From Taeniopygia guttata (taxonomy: Eukaryota > Chordata > Aves > Passeriformes > Estrildidae), in the NCBI RefSeq assembly GCF_048771995.1, contig NC_133063.1:21949063-22013062 (forward strand): a stretch of 64,000 nt of DNA, written 5' to 3'. Below are positions 21,121-35,600 of the stretch, piece after piece. The notes under the pieces were generated by a model, which did no database searches, had not been told where the DNA came from, and saw only the letters and a program-made list of their open reading frames with translations. Positions within the stretch are counted from its first letter, which is position 1, and each line of letters starts with the position of its first letter. Both the position numbers and the translations under genes were made by a program.

Positions 21121-23221
21121 TGAGGCTTTGTGCAAGCTGACAGTTATTTCCCCACCATTCCATTGACATGCCCACAAGGCAGGGAATGAGCGGCAGCTGA
21201 AGGGAAGGAGGAGGCTTCAAAGGAATCAGCTGCTGACCCAGGCAGCGGTCAGGTCAGAGCAGGAGGAGCGGGACTGTGCTGCTGAGTGAGGCACCAGGGA
21301 GCTCCTCTGGAGACAAGCAGGGCGTAAAGGGGCAGTGAAAATCCTGATCTGGCACATTTCATAGCAAACCTGTCTGAGTCTGATTCCACTCAGCTGTGCG
21401 TGTATCACCATTCACAGAGAGAGGGGGAGCTCAGGACATCCTGAATTTTTAATACACCCTGACCACTTCCCAACATGGGTGGCAGATACCTGTACCAAAG
21501 ATAGGATTTCAGGCAAGAAATGGTCTGCTAAGACGCCATGCCAAGAAGAGAGAGGAAGTAGGTCTCACTTTCATGTAGATCTATGAGAAATTGAAATAAA
21601 TATTCATGATATACATCCAAGTTCCATATTGGAGGAGTTACGCCATTATTTATGAGAAAAAGATAACTCTTACCAGAATAGCAGTTTTTCCTCAAGTTCC
21701 CCAGACTCTCAAGTGAAAAAATAAGATGAAGTATTGAAGAATCAAAAGCACCAGCAATGTCTGAAGCTTATAGCATACTCTTTTAGCTCAAGGTCTTTCA
21801 GAAGGGATAGGTTATGTATTCTCATGGATACAAAACAGTTGGAATCCTGCTGCTTCTTTCTCAGTGTTCAGCCAAATGCCAGACACACACTTGGTGTTCC
21901 CCAAGGAAGTGGAAGCATTCTCCTATCAAAGAGAACTCAGTTTCCTGGGTTGTGACTCCCACTTTCAATAGTGAGCTGCAAGACTCTGACTGCTGACTAA
22001 ATCACTAGAAAGTTAGCAATTTTTAGAGATAAGACAAAGCAAATCTTTATTTGGCATCTTTAATATAAAATTTTTTGGAGTATTTCTGCATGTCTTACTA
22101 CATTTTATACTTTTCGTTACAGTTTTGTCAATAGGAAATAAATTATATTTTAACATCAGACATTCATAGACGAAAATTTAATATTTTTTATCCAACTTAC
22201 TAATTTTTTATTTCTTTTTTTATGTGATTAATTCAACACAAGACAGCAAACTTCAACAGAAGTGTGTATTCACTAATCTTTCTGATTTACCTTATCTGAA
22301 GATTGTATTATCACCTGAAAAGGGAATTGTCTTTTTAAAATGCCAGTTCCTTCAATGACTTCTTGTTACTCTACATTTTAACAAGTCATTTGAATTAAAT
22401 CTCAGGAAATTACACGGTAATGTTATAAATTACCTCAATGTTGCCTATAACTCAATACTTTTATAGCAGAGAAAAGTTACCGTCCTAATAATTCCCTAGT
22501 TATGTGACAAAAGGAGCTTCCTCTGATCATGTCTTACCCCACAGCATTCATCTGGAGCTGTATACTCTCTATTCTTAATCATATAATAAATTCCAGTTAA
22601 AAGTACAATTTTAATTAGTACTGGTTTTCTCCCAGAACATATGGTTGCTTCTTTAAGTCTGTAGAGTGAGGTGCTCAGATCCCCTGGAAGGGGCATGAGA
22701 TGATCCACTTGGCTGCAGAAGTATTAGAACCTGAGTAACACCTACCCATAAAAATTGTAAATAGATATACATATATGGGGGTCCTTGCTCAAAATGTTAC
22801 CAATGAAGGTGCATGATCAACACAAGATTCCTCAAGGCCTACCAACAAAGGGAGAGGAGGAGGGACAAAAATCTGCTCCAGTCTGAAAAGAAAATTCAGA
22901 TTTTGCACTGTGAATAGTCCCATGGAATTCCTTTGGGTTTTTTTTCCACTACTGAATAGGTTTTAACCACAGGATTTTAAGGGAGGCCTTAAGCATGGGG
23001 TCACAGCGGGAGGAAATGTTGTGCTTTTATGTAATTAAGTCTTTTGAGTATAACCTCCCTGTGAAGTCCAAAAAGAAGAGCAGGTGTAGCTGCTCCCAGG
23101 CTGGCTGTCTGACCATAGTCCTTATTTGAACTTCAGCTGCACTAATTCAACATGCACAACTGAGTTTTTTGTTCAGAAGCTAAAGTATAACAAGTTGGTT
23201 CAGGTGTCTAAACTGAAGGAC

Positions 23222-24003
23222 TCAGTCCATGGAGTCCAGCAAGGCCAAGTGCAAGGTCCTGCACCTGTGTGTGGGCAATGCCAAGTGCAGATACAGGCAG
23301 GGCACAAATACAGAACGGATTGAGAGCAGCTCTGGGGAGAAGGACTTGGGCCTTTGGTGGATTAGAAGATAAAGATGACCTGGTAATGTCCTCTGGCAGC
23401 CCAGAATCCAAAGATGCCCTGGGCTGCATCACTAAAACTGTGGGCGGGAGGTCAAGGGAGGTGATTGTGCACCTCTGCTTACTCTGGTGAGACCCCACCT
23501 GGATGGGGTCTGCATCCAGCTCCAGGATCCTCAGCATAAGAAGGATATGGCACTATTGGAGGAAATCCAGAGAATTCCACAAAGGTGATCAGAGGGCCTC
23601 TCTGCTCTGGAGCCAGGCTGGGAGAGCTGTGGGTGTTCACCTGGAGAAGAGAAGGCTCTAGGGAGACCTTAGAGCCCCTTCCAGAGCCTAACTAGGATCC
23701 AAGAGAGCTGAAGAGGGACTTGGACAAAGGATGGAGTAACAAGATAAGGGGAATGGCTTTATACTGGAAGAGGTAGGTTGACATGAAATAAAAGGAAGAA
23801 TTTAAACATTAAGGTGGTGAGGCCCTGACAGAAGTTGCCTAGAGAATCTGTGGCTCCCCCACCCCTGGAAGTGTCCAAGGCCAAGTGGGACAGGGCTTGG
23901 AGGAACCTGGTCTGGTGGTTGGTATCCCTGCCCAGGGCAGGGGGTTGAAACTAGATGGTCTGTAAGGTCTCTACCAAACCACTCTATTCTAGGATTCTGT
24001 GAA
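23222..24003 (+). mobile_element. CR1 LINE 3' fragment (about 780 bp)
   Basis: The longest CR1 copy in the window. Landmarks in order: caaggccaagtgcaaggtcc, gagagcagctctggggagaa, cctgggctgcatca, gaccccacctggatgg, ggaagtgtccaaggccaagt and the terminal taggattctgtgaat. It includes the end of the reverse-transcriptase-coding part plus the 3' UTR, all decayed. The left edge could extend somewhat further. Confidence 0.9.
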
Positions 24004-25601
24004 TCTTAGAAGTCAGTCAAAGGTCCTTATGCAATCAGAAAGTGAGCAGAAGCAGAATCCCACTTCAAGTCTGTGCCATTTGTGGGGTAAGCTCTACTAA
24101 GTCCAGATCTTCATTTTTCTGAGTTGCCTCACTTTTAATGTATCTCCTACATGCATCCCCCCTCTTCTTCATCCATTCCTTTTGGCCAAGAACCTGCAGA
24201 TTTTAGAATGTGTGAATTCTTAGTTGGGAGAAATTTATTAAACTTAATAGCCAAGCAGCAAACACTCTCCAAAATACAGGTACCCCACTGTTACAGCAGG
24301 AAGCATAGGAATTAGTCTTGGACTTACCTTTATGTTGGTTTGTATCATTTACTCCTGTACAACCCAAAAATCTGTAACTTAACTCCCTGCACTCAGTCAC
24401 AGTAGTATTCTACAGATTCACTGAAGAGTGGACAATGTTCAACACAGAAACAGATGATTCATTTTTTGAAAAAGTCTCAACTTCTCGGTGGGTAGTCATT
24501 CACATAGACTGTATACCAAAGTGAGACTCAGCAATTGCCTTTTGACAGCACGAGTGAGGATTTGTATTCTTCTATGTCATTTTGATAAATTTGGTCTGTG
24601 ACATGCTGCACCTGTTGACCAAGAGTAACGACACCAAAATGGGAATATATGTAGGTGAAATACTGATCAGTATAGCCTTTAAACTGGTGAGAAATCCATC
24701 ATCCATTTTGGTCAATACCTCTTTAGCTGTACCTAATTCTTATCCACCTGCCACTCCTGCCTACTGAAGTTAATTTTTCCACAATTTATTTTGAGATCTA
24801 TCTTCCTACTCACCATTTTTTAGTAATCTTACACTGGGAAATTATATTTCCTGTGGCAGAACTCACTGCTAGCTCTTCCCATCTCTCTCTATCTGGCAGT
24901 GGATGAGCACTTTGCTTATTCTAAATCACATGTCAAAACAAAGTTGTCCTGGAAGGAAATTATTCAGCCTGGGGCTGAAAGGTTTGCAGTGACTCTTCAA
25001 GCTGGGAAACCAATAAAGATAGTTTCTTTTCTGAAAGTGCAGAGGTCAGAAGCACTTGACTCTGCTGCTTTGCATGAACCTCTCCAGCAAAACCACTTAC
25101 CCAAGGCATCTAACCCTGATCATTTAATCACCCACTGGATCATTTATGGGGGATGCAGCTAACTCAGGCTTGGAAAGAACACTCTAGTGAGCTGCACTTT
25201 ACCCTCTCCACTGCAGTGGGTGGCAGCGGCTGTTCTTGGTGAGTGCTTGCCTCTAGCAATATTGCTTGAGTATTCTGGGTTTAAAATTGTCATGTTCTAG
25301 TTTCAAAGGAATGCCTTTGAGGCAAAATTGATGAGTTCCCTACTTAGGGTGAAACATGGTGCAGGAGGGATGAGGAGTTGCCAGAGTTATATTTGCACAT
25401 CATATCTGGACATAATCAATGTAATTTGTTTTTATTTTTCATACAGTACACTCAGCTCTTCCTCTGCCCTACTGTTATTCTCACTGATGTCTCTTCAGAA
25501 GGAGCCAGGCTCTTGGGACTTGCCTTTCCACCCACTAACTCCACACAAGCTCAGAAGAGACTTTAGAGAGAAGGTTTTTTACCAAGAGGGTGGAAAATCA
25601 G

Positions 25602-25796
25602 AAAGTGAGCAGAATGTTTCCCAGGGAGGTGGTGGATGCCCCATCCCTGAAAGTGTTCAACCATCCCTGGAAACATCCAAGGCTCCGAGCAAGCTGTTGT
25701 AATTGAATATGGCCCTGCTCATTGTGGGGCAGTTGGACCAGGTGGCCTTGAAAGATCTCTTTCAACTCAAACCAGTTTATGATTCTGTGATTTTTG
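25602..25796 (+). mobile_element. CR1 LINE 3' tail
   Basis: The CR1 landmarks cccagggaggtggtggatgc, ttggaccaggtggccttgaa and the terminal tttatgattctgtgattt are present. It is a 5'-truncated sense copy in GRIN3A intron 6. Confidence 0.85.
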
Positions 25797-26491
25797 GGAA
25801 CCCAAAGCTTTGTGATTTTCTGCTCCTGGTGCAAAGCAGCTCTGGAACTCAGCCAGCAGGAGCAGGCAGGGCATTGCCTGAAAGGCAAAATGCCTGCAGT
25901 CAGTGGGTTTAGCTGCTCAGGCCAGGCAATGATGACCAGGGCAGGGCTTATCAAGACACTACAAAAAAGAAGAGCCCTTCCTGGTCCATGGTTTGGGAGA
26001 AGCTAATTGAGTGTACACCATCTTTCATAGTTTTTTACCTACACTTTAAAAAATGTTACTGTTGAAACTGTATCTTCTGTTTCACTTGAAAGGTTTGTAT
26101 TTCTCCTTTTTATATTCAAACTGGTCACAGGATACCTGGAACTCTAGAGCTTAGACTGATTTCCACGTTGACTGGCAGTTCCGTCAGATAACAACCAAAA
26201 AATTATATATTGCCACATACCATTATCCCAGCTATTAATATCAAGTACTTGCTGATGCTTCACACAAATGGTATCTAACCTGACATTTAAAATAACAATA
26301 TATGAAAGCACACAGACCCTTGCAGCCCAAACTAACCCTGACCTGGTGATGCTGGGGAAGGCAAAATGCCATGAACCTCCTCTCGGTGCCTGAGGTATAG
26401 GTCCATGCTAACAGTGGGGACTGGTCCTTGAGCACAGCCTTCCATCTGATCCAAGCCAGCCACATGGCAAATTAAAAAAAAATCCTTTCAT

Positions 26492-26640
26492 CTTAGAATC
26501 ATGGAATAATTTAGTTCGGCAAAGACCTCTATGATCAATGAATCCAGCCATTATTGCAGCACTGCTAAGTCCGCCACTAAACTGTCCCTAAGTGCCACAT
26601 TTGTAGGTGTTTTAAATCCCTTCAGGGATGGTGACTAATC
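26492..26640 (-). mobile_element. CR1 LINE 3' tail (antisense)
   Basis: Read on the minus strand this is a CR1 3' end. On the + strand it appears as cttagaatcatggaataatt, agacctctatgatcaatgaa, cactaaactgtccctaag and ttcagggatggtgact. It is an older, diverged copy in antisense orientation to GRIN3A. Confidence 0.85.
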
Positions 26641-28755
26641 CTCTTCTCATCTTCTATCAGTGGTGGGATCCATTGATGGCTGTTCTCTCAAGTTTCTGAA
26701 GGAACTTGCTCAAACACTTTGGTCTTTTGCCTGAATTGATGATCTTTGGCCTTAGCTTCACTCAAGAGGCACAATCAGACAGTGCCTTATTCATATTGCC
26801 ATGATTTTACTCAGTTGTTATCCAGAAAATTGTGCCTTTCTGCTCTGTGTTTTTCCTAGTGCCCTTAAAGGTTAACCAATAGTTTCCTTTTTTGTTACAC
26901 CCATTTCCTGAAAACTCAACAGTGAGTTTTCCAGCCTTGAAGTTCTGGTTTATGTTTGTCCCCGGCGTACTGCAGGTGTCAAGGGAAGGCCATGCATTCA
27001 CTTCCAAAAAGGAAACAAACTGCCCTGTGCTCATAAATAGCACCTGCCCATTAGTCACCTTTCACAGCACCCTGTTGCCAGAGCATGAAAAACAAAGAAC
27101 AGGGAATAAAGGTTCTGCTGTAACAAGGCACTTTTCTGAGTCTACACATATACTGTCTGGGGGGGAGAGGTGACCCCTGCCCACAGGAGGAACTGGGAAT
27201 GTTACCAAAAAGGGTCTCACAAAGTGACGGATGTTGCATTGACAAGGGGTCATCTCAGTGTGGGAAGAGACAGTGGGTTCTGGGTTTTCACCGTGGAAAA
27301 AAATACTTTGCACACTGTCCTGCAGAAATGAGTGAATGAGTATTGACTCTGTCAACAGTGTCAGAAAAAGATGTGTCCTGCAAATGAGTAAAAGATTTAG
27401 ATTCATCCATTGAAACTGAAAACAAGCAAAAGAAAAAGGTGACTGTCTGAAGAGGTACTGGCAGGGCTTGGAAAAGTGATGAGTAGAAAATAAAGCATTT
27501 ATTACAAAACAGTGTTTTTCCAGCTCTGTGCAAAAGGCCTCACAACAAGCAGGGAAAGGAACTTGTCTTGCCAATCTGAGACAATATTTACAGTATCTTG
27601 AAATTTGTCACTTGAAACACTAAAGCCCTGGTCATTAGTCTTTGCTATGGATAATGCCCCCGAAGAGATTAAATATGTATTATTTTTAAGCTGCTACTTC
27701 TTTGAGAGCACAGAAAGCCATAAGAATGAAGCTCGTCTAAAAATAAGTCACTCTGCAGCTACAAGAAATGCCACAATATGGAGAGGGGGGACATGTTTTA
27801 GTAACACTTAGCTGACTAAATAAAAGCATCAGTATCAGTAGGATTTTGCAAGCCTACTGAGATGTGTAATTGAGTTTAGAATTTTGCTCTTAATATCTAT
27901 TTATCCCTACTAATTCCTTCTCAGCACAGGTGCTGCAAAACTGTACTTCCAAACATCAGCAAACCTTTTTAAAATCCTTACAGGGAAAATGCAATCAAGA
28001 AAGTACAGCTTATCATTATATGTAACACACATTATACCCATATTTAGTATTTGGGTTCAGCAGTGTATAGGACCAATATCTGTGCTGTGCTGCCAACTTG
28101 CAGATTATCCACAAGAATCTTTACAAGTTTCTAGTTAGTCAAAGCTGGACCACAGGAGTATTTGATGATTTATTCACTGCAGCCAGGGAGAGTAAAGCAT
28201 TTACAATCTCCTGTAGTAGGGAGTAAAACAGAAGTTCTCCCCATGAAAACAAATGCTGAAGTCATTAATGCTGTTTTTGTCTCTGCTGCCTGCTCCAAAG
28301 TGAATACAAATGTCAGACTGGCTTCTCTGCATCCCTTTGCTTCTGTTCAGGGTTAAAAAAATAACAAGGCATATAACTAGAGTGGAAACAACAGGAAGTA
28401 TTTAAATAGCAATTGTATATATGGATTGATAAATAAAATTCAAGGATGTATTGTTAAAAAAAGCACATATCTTCTCTTGTATTTGTTGGTGTTTAGAAAA
28501 TGCCAATTTCCCAATTTGCCAGTGGGAAACAACTTGGAAGCTGTTGCAACTGTTGTGCTTAGCACCCATTAGCAGTAATTATCACAGGATTGACTACACT
28601 GCTTATTGCTCCAGAACTATTATATGGCTGTAACTGAGTTCATTCTAAAATGCAGGGAGCTATCTCCTGGATTGATGATTACAAACTTGGAGCAAGGACT
28701 CCATTTTTATCCTGGCTTAATACAGAATTCACCACATGGTGGACTTTTATTCCTT

Positions 28756-28790
28756 AAAAAAAAAAATAAAATAAAAGGAAACAAAAATAA
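28756..28790. repeat. A-rich simple tract
   Basis: A run of A with interspersed T (AATAAAATAAAA type). No element body was recognised next to it. Confidence 0.8.
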
Positions 28791-31788
28791 GATATTGCAG
28801 TAGAGAAATCCATCAGTTTGTTTTCTGTTATCACCCCCAACCCACACACCCACTCCCCTGGCCCCTACCCCTGGAGCAGAGGAAAGCACTAATGCAGAGA
28901 AACTACTTTTTTCCTGCTCTTTCCATGTATATTCTATGCATGCACCTAAAAATACATAAAAGAGTTACAAAATAAGTATTAGAGCTTGATCCTCTAATGA
29001 GCGGAGCCTCTATTGGAGGCTGAAAATGAGAGGTGCCTCTATTAGATGGTTTCCTTTACTATTTAAGATGTGTGTCTCTACAGTAATTATGGACAGCTGA
29101 TAAATAGCCATTTTACAATGGTTTGTAAATGTGCTGATACTGCTATGTATAATCACTCCATACACTACACACTGTATTAATTATTTCTCCCCTATCTTGT
29201 TTTCCCCCTTAATTTAGTCTCAAAAATTTCCTTCTACTGTGCAGCTGTTATCATGCAGCTCTCCCAGTGTATTACCTTCTTCATTGCTAGATGAAACATT
29301 ATTGATGCTTTGTTTTGGCACTTCCTTTGTTAGGAAAAGATGCCTTGCTTGGGACAATTTCAAACGCCATCCATTACAGGTGAAAAACTCACCTGGGATG
29401 ACAGTGCTGGAATTTCTTTCACCTGCTTCCAGGGAAGGTAAAAAGCAATTCTGCAGAGCTGACAGGACAGGGAGCGAGACCCTCATCAGCATAAATCAGA
29501 GAGGCTTTGCTGAACATAAGGTAGTTATTTTTCATTTAAGAAGCTGGCCAAGTGTACTTTCTGCAGCAGTGCTGGAGTGGCATCAAACACTGACCCCAGG
29601 CATTCAGGAATGCCCACTGCAATAGGGCTTTTTCTAATTGTTTTGAATGTCTAGGCTTTTATAATATTACATTAAACCTAGTCCTCATGGCAAGAACCAC
29701 CCACAGGCTGTTACTCTCTGTGACATCCAACAGCTGGAGCCTAGGAGCATCAGTGGACTAAGTGTATTCATCAGATGACTGAGCAAACACATAATTATTT
29801 TAATTATTGTTCTGTTTGTTCTCATGTTTATTGTTAGCTCTGCATCTCTAAGTTGTCATATACTTGCCTTTGAACATACTTTCTGGGAAGGGAATGATTT
29901 GCATTAGAGCTTCCTGGAGAACTGGCAAAAGTACCTTTAACCAGTATGTTCAGCTATTTGGGATAGCAGGTTTTTTACTTCTTACAGATACTTAACAGAT
30001 GTGCCAAATTCAAAGATGGGCCATACTGAGGCCGTAGCTCTGAGACCTCTGAGAAAAAGACCTCACTCTTATTTAATTGTACCTAGGCTAAAAGCCGGGC
30101 TTAACTGTCAGACCTACAGTCAAACATGTTGGTGCTTTAGCAGTGTAAAGAATTACTGTCTGTAATCTCTGTGTCACCCCCCTATGCCCCTAAAGAACAA
30201 AATATGGGACAGCAGGTCAATAAGAAATTGTGATGTGGAGAGGCAAGTTTTGCCTTGAGGTTGAATTAATGCAGTTTCCATATCAAAAAAAACCTTGTGC
30301 CAAAATTCTGACACACTTCTAACCCAGAGCCACTTCACAATGGCTTTTTATGGTTTCCAGGTGGCAGTTTCTTTAGAAATTGCTTTTACACCTCCATTAG
30401 ACCCTTCAACACCCTTGAAGTATTTATTCACTGGGACAAAAATTCTAGTCTCGAAAATTCTCCTCAGTGTGCTTCGGGGCAAAGAGGTTGATTTTGGCAG
30501 AGTATCCCCAAAACAAGGGTCTATTGCCAGCACCAGCATGGAAAAGTTCTCACTCTACTAGATTGCTGAAGCTCTGTTCTTGTAAAAAACCCATGATAAT
30601 CTCATACCATTTTGTTCTTCTTCAGAGCAGAAGTATGTAAACCAGAAATCTAATATGCAAGCCAGAAGAGAGAAATACAGCTCACAGTCACCCAATAAAA
30701 ATACACAGTGGGACTTCCAGGCCCTCAGCTTCAGTGGTTACAAACTCTGTGGCTTAAAATTACCGTAGAACAAGACTTCACAAATATTCTGTGATGTATC
30801 TTTTGACTAATTCCAGTTTCTTTTTCCAGCTTATAGAAATAGTCATAATAAAGCACAACACAGTAGGTCCAGCGTAGCAGCATTGCAGGTGACACACAGC
30901 CCTTCCCAAACTCTACTCCTTTTTTTTTTTTTCTTCATTTACTTGGCAAGTAACATTGTTTAATAGAAAGACAAAACTGGATTTTGTATTCCTGGAAATA
31001 TTTCCATAGCAATTTGTGGGCAGTAATTTTTCACAAGGGATTTTAGTTATTTATAAACTTAGTTATGGAGGCCTGAGAATAAAGGTACTATATGCATACC
31101 TCACCCACACATTGCAATGCAGGTATCTGTGGTACAGATTTCTGCTCTACACAGTTCCTTGGCGTTCAAACATTATTAATGCCAATAAGACAAATTGATT
31201 AAAGGCTTTCTCTCCTACATTAAAAGGGTGGGTTGGCAGAAAAAGGTGGGAATGGTCCTGTTTTCCATAGTTGCAGTCAGAGTTCCTAAAAAACACAGTT
31301 ACAGTCCTGTTAATGTAGCGAGTGGAGGGGTGCCGTGTTTGTGCAACTTATTTCACATTTTCTCCATGACCCTCCATCAAGGCTAAAGCACAAAAAGGGA
31401 AAGTTCACAATCAATTACCTGAAAATATGAACAGTAGCTCACTGCTGATGAAGGACTTGCTTTACAGTTCATTGACAACATTTCTATCAGGCAGTTCTTG
31501 CTTTTACAAATGTGAAGACACTGCATGTTCTCGTACATGTTTAACACCTCATTAGGGGAATGACTCAAATTCCCTGGTGTTTAGCTGTCTTCCCATGACA
31601 GATCCTTTGCTCTGACTCAACAACAAGCAGCACAGAAAGGCTTTGCTGTGAGCTGTATCCATACTATTCTGCATTATTTCACCACTGTGTATTCAGTCAG
31701 ACCACATTTCCACATTAGAAAACAAAATATCTGCTTCAGCACCCTAACAACCTCCTGCATCAACTTTCCCTTTTGATTTTATCCACAG

Positions 31789-31953
31789 ACACTACAGATG
31801 GGGATAAAACATTTCTCAGGGCTCTTCGTGATGTTGTGCATTGGCTTTGGTTTGTCCATTCTCACCACCATTGGGGAACACATCGTGTACAGACTTGTCC
31901 TGCCACGAATCAAGAAGAAATCCAAGATGAAGTACTGGCTCCATACCAGTCAG
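31789..31953 (+). CDS. GRIN3A: GRIN3A exon 7: S2-M4 linker and M4
   Basis: A 165-bp exon of exactly 55 codons, between ttttatccacag and the donor gtacgt. It reads [20 protein letters not shown] and continues through the fourth membrane segment ([19 protein letters not shown]) into the start of the cytoplasmic tail ([16 protein letters not shown]). It is highly conserved with mammalian GluN3A and intact. Confidence 0.97.
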
Positions 31954-32693
31954 GTACGTGTTCTGAAGAGACCCTGTGAAAGTTGTGTGGCTGACTAAGA
32001 AAACCTGGACAATAACAAGGTATAAAATGGTCTGAGAGCACTGACAGTTAGCATTTGAATGGTGGCAGTAACTCCTGAAGCTTGAAAAGGCTGACCTAAG
32101 GATGGAATGGGAAGCACAGAGGAAATTATTTATATATTCAGTTACAAAGCTCACAGAAGGACCCTTCCATGTGCACTTGTATCATCACATCTCAGCTCTT
32201 TTGGATGATGGAAGTAACAGTGTTGTTATCCTGAACTGACAAACCAGAACATTTTATCTCACTGTTAGAGGTTCCCAAACCTGTGAGGCATGCAGGAAAT
32301 GCTGGGTAACCTCCCTCATTATTCTAGAGAAACTAATGGGACAGAATTGCTCTGGATGTTTGCTTTAAAGGAAGAAGTTACTTCACAGCAAAAGGCACAA
32401 AAGGGAAGAACATCCATTGCTTTAAAGCAGCACAGTGGGAGAAATCTTTTAAAACTAATTTAACACCTAGGATTGTTCCCAAACTACTAATCAAACTTTC
32501 AGCTTGCCCTTCTTTGGGAACGTACAAGAAAATAAAACTGTTGTAATGACAAAGCACAGACAATTGCTTGTATCCTTCAATGTGCAAAATAATTTATGCT
32601 CAAATCCATCAGACAAAGCCCAAATTGTTTACCTATTTGTGGAGCCATTTTTGGTCTTACTTTTACTAATTTATGTTCCTCGTTTTCCTCTAG
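31954..32693 (+). other. GRIN3A: GRIN3A intron 7
   Basis: A short intron between gtacgt and cgttttcctctag. I see nothing in it beyond unique AT-rich sequence. Confidence 0.85.
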
Positions 32694-32767
32694 AGATTAC
32701 ATCGTGCTCTGAACAGTTCATTTATTGAGGAAAAATATCAGCCTAAGAAGAAACGAGTAGAAAAGAG
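32694..32767 (+). CDS. GRIN3A: GRIN3A exon 8: cytoplasmic tail
   Basis: A 74-bp exon reading RLHRALNSSFIEEKYQPKKK then RVEKR, with the last Arg codon split before gtagga. It encodes a basic membrane-proximal part of the C-terminal tail. The RLHRA..SSFIEEK core is conserved in GluN3A, and the residues after EEK are variable. Confidence 0.95.
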
Positions 32768-35600
32768 GTAGGAAATTCTCCATGCCTTAAAATACAAACT
32801 ATAAAAATTACTTTGAAATTAAATACCTTCTGTTTGGATGTATAGTTATGAATCTAATACACATCATAGGTAATAGAATTAAAAAAAAAAATGAAACAAG
32901 ATAGAAGTGACAAATAAGGGAGGCAAAAATTTATTTTTTCTCGTATTAAATCTAGCAATCTTGTTCTTTCATGATTTTGCATACAGCTAATAAAAAACCT
33001 CCCATTCCAAAGAGAGGCTTCACAGCTGAAGTCCACTGCCCTTGGGTTTAGGGAATGAATTACTCCTGAACCAAAGCAGTGGCAGAGCCTTTAGAGAGAA
33101 AGAGAGATCAGGCACTCACATGCTGAAACTCCTTCAGCTCTCTTCTTCTGTAGAATGAGAAATAAGAAAGCTGAGGAGGGGCAAATGCAGTCCTTTGAAA
33201 AAATATTGTGTCTAACAAGTCCTGTGGGAGAAAAAACTTGGCCTTGTTTTCATAGCTGTGTCTTCTGCAGAGGAGACAATGGGATGTACAGCTTCCAGGA
33301 ACATAAGGCATTGCATGGGACTGTGCACGTGCTCAGCAACTGGTGCACTTTGTAAGGACACAGACAGCAGCACTGCTTTTCTACAGAGAAGTTCAGGCAC
33401 AGAGTATAGAATACAAAAGGCCTTTCAGAATGTTACTGGATGGTTGGCCTGACTGAAACCTATAGATATGCTGTGTTTCTTTGATGTTCCTCTGCTAAAG
33501 GCAGCAAATATAAAGGAGTAAGCATCTCATAAGTTCCTAAGCTGCCTTTATACACGCAAGTGTCTAAAAATGCCTGCAATTGATCTCCTCTGTTCATTCC
33601 TTCATCTTATCAAAGAACACCATGTATGGAACCTCCTTGCACACAACCATTCCTGGCTTTTGATCTGTGAGCATTTGGAGAGGCCATGAGTGTTGCAAAA
33701 TGTTTCTTCCTGCTGCACCCTCCTTGCTGGGTGGAACAGGAGGAGATGGTGCATAAGCCCCACAGGCAATGGCTTACAAAAAGATTGTGCAAATAATCTT
33801 CCAGCTTAGGAGAGTGAAGATGTTCTGCTTTCCAAAGGCTTCTGCCCACACAGCAGTCAGCCCTGAGTCTGTGCATGCACACCCACCCACTGTCCTTGCT
33901 CTTCTCAGCATCTCGGGGCTGCTGTTTGCACAGAATTGGGATGAATTTAACTCGACAGACCCACAAGTGGGGTGTCCAGCTTGTCAGGAACACTCATGTG
34001 GCAGGGCACAACAGAGAGCTCTCAAATCACATTATCACAGGTCCTTTCATTCCTGCTGGGCACTGAGGAACTCCTAAAAGCAGCAGAGACACAGAAAAGA
34101 GGTGGAAAAAATTGGCATCATGCTACTGCTGGTATCCTCATGGAGAAAAATCTGTTGGGTTTTTTAAGGTCATCAAAAACTATAAAATCTGCTCAGCATC
34201 AGTAGCCCAATTGTAAATGGTTTTATTAACCTGGTGAAACTGGAGTGCTAACTGTGGTCTCTGGTATTTGTTAAAATCATCTGCCTAGACTTGAGAGTAT
34301 TCCTATCTTTTATTTTGAAATATGAGAAAATAGCTGATCTGTACAAAAATAAACAACTCTACATGCACATCCCTGCTGGGATTCCCTGAGCTCTCCGGAA
34401 CATGATCCAGGCAGGGGCTGCTTCTCCTGCCTGAACCCTCCTCTCCTGCCTCTTTTTCAGTACATGTCTTGGAGAACACCCCTGATCGACACCTCCTTGA
34501 ATAAAATTTCCACTTTCCAAAGTTCCTTTACTGCAGGCAGGTGAGAAAAGTAGCCACTCCTTAACTAGCTGCTTTGAGTAGTCACAACCCTGAAATATCA
34601 ATCTCCTTCCTTAACCTGCCCATGAGGAGCTCACACCCAGAGGCTGTTTGGATAGCCACAGAAGTGCTCAAGGAGGGAGCAGTTTGAAACACAGCTCCTT
34701 CAGAGTTTAAACCTCCCTTTATCACATGAACACACACCAACCTGTCCCAAAGGGAAAGCAGGCAAAAAAGAGAAGCTCCTCTCCCACAACAGCAAACTCT
34801 ATGTTTCCTTCTGTTCCAGTTGGAGGATGGAGGCCATGGGCTACTCTGTGTTTTGGGAAGGAGCCCTAGGAAATGGCCTGATCTGGGAGGACAGCAAAGG
34901 GAAGTCACCCAGAGAGAAGGAGAAGATTCTTTAGAATCAATAGATTATGAAAATATTTCTGCAGGAAAAAAAAATGGAGCATTTGAAAAATTGCCAGATG
35001 GGAATTTGTGCCCCAGTTTGACAGCTCCCAAGTCTCTGTGTTGTGTCAGGAAGCTCAGGAATGAACCTGCAAGGCTTGGATAAGAATCGTTGGTGTCCAC
35101 CCACAGAGCACAAGCAGCTCCCCAACAAGACTTCAAGACTAAGGGACAAAGCTTCCCCCTCCAGCTCTCCTCAGCAGCTCTAGGGAGTCTCTTTCCTTCT
35201 CCATGAGAACAAATGCCCGAGACAGGACAGAGTAATAAGACATGAAGGACTAACACTGCAATAAACTTGCACATTGCAACCACAAAAGCTTCCAGAGGCT
35301 TTGAAGGACTTAGATTTTCCTAACTTCCAGTTGAGTAATTTCATAACTGAAAGAAAGTTTTGGGGAAGAAGACATTCAGGGTTCTGTTCTAGCCTCTGCT
35401 ACAGTTAAATGACAAAAATATGGTCATGTACATTAATGGTTTGTGCTTTGCAAGAAAACATAATTCCAGGAATAAAGGAATAATATTTCTATGTAACATG
35501 TAACAGCAGTCATATTTTTCCAGTAGGATGGCTCACAGGGGAGGTCTGCACACACAAGAGCAGGCTGTGATGTGGTATTAACTCTCCTCTCTCTGTTCAG
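32768..35600 (+). other. GRIN3A: GRIN3A intron 8
   Basis: Intron from gtagga to the acceptor ctctctctgttcag. No repeat or exon was recognised. Several overlapping open frames near 33.6-35.3 kb have no family resemblance. Confidence 0.8.

Noticed and set aside
27062..27574. A 170-codon minus-strand open frame in GRIN3A intron 6
   Set aside because: Composition is irregular, there are no motifs and overlapping frames are of similar quality. It looks like chance.
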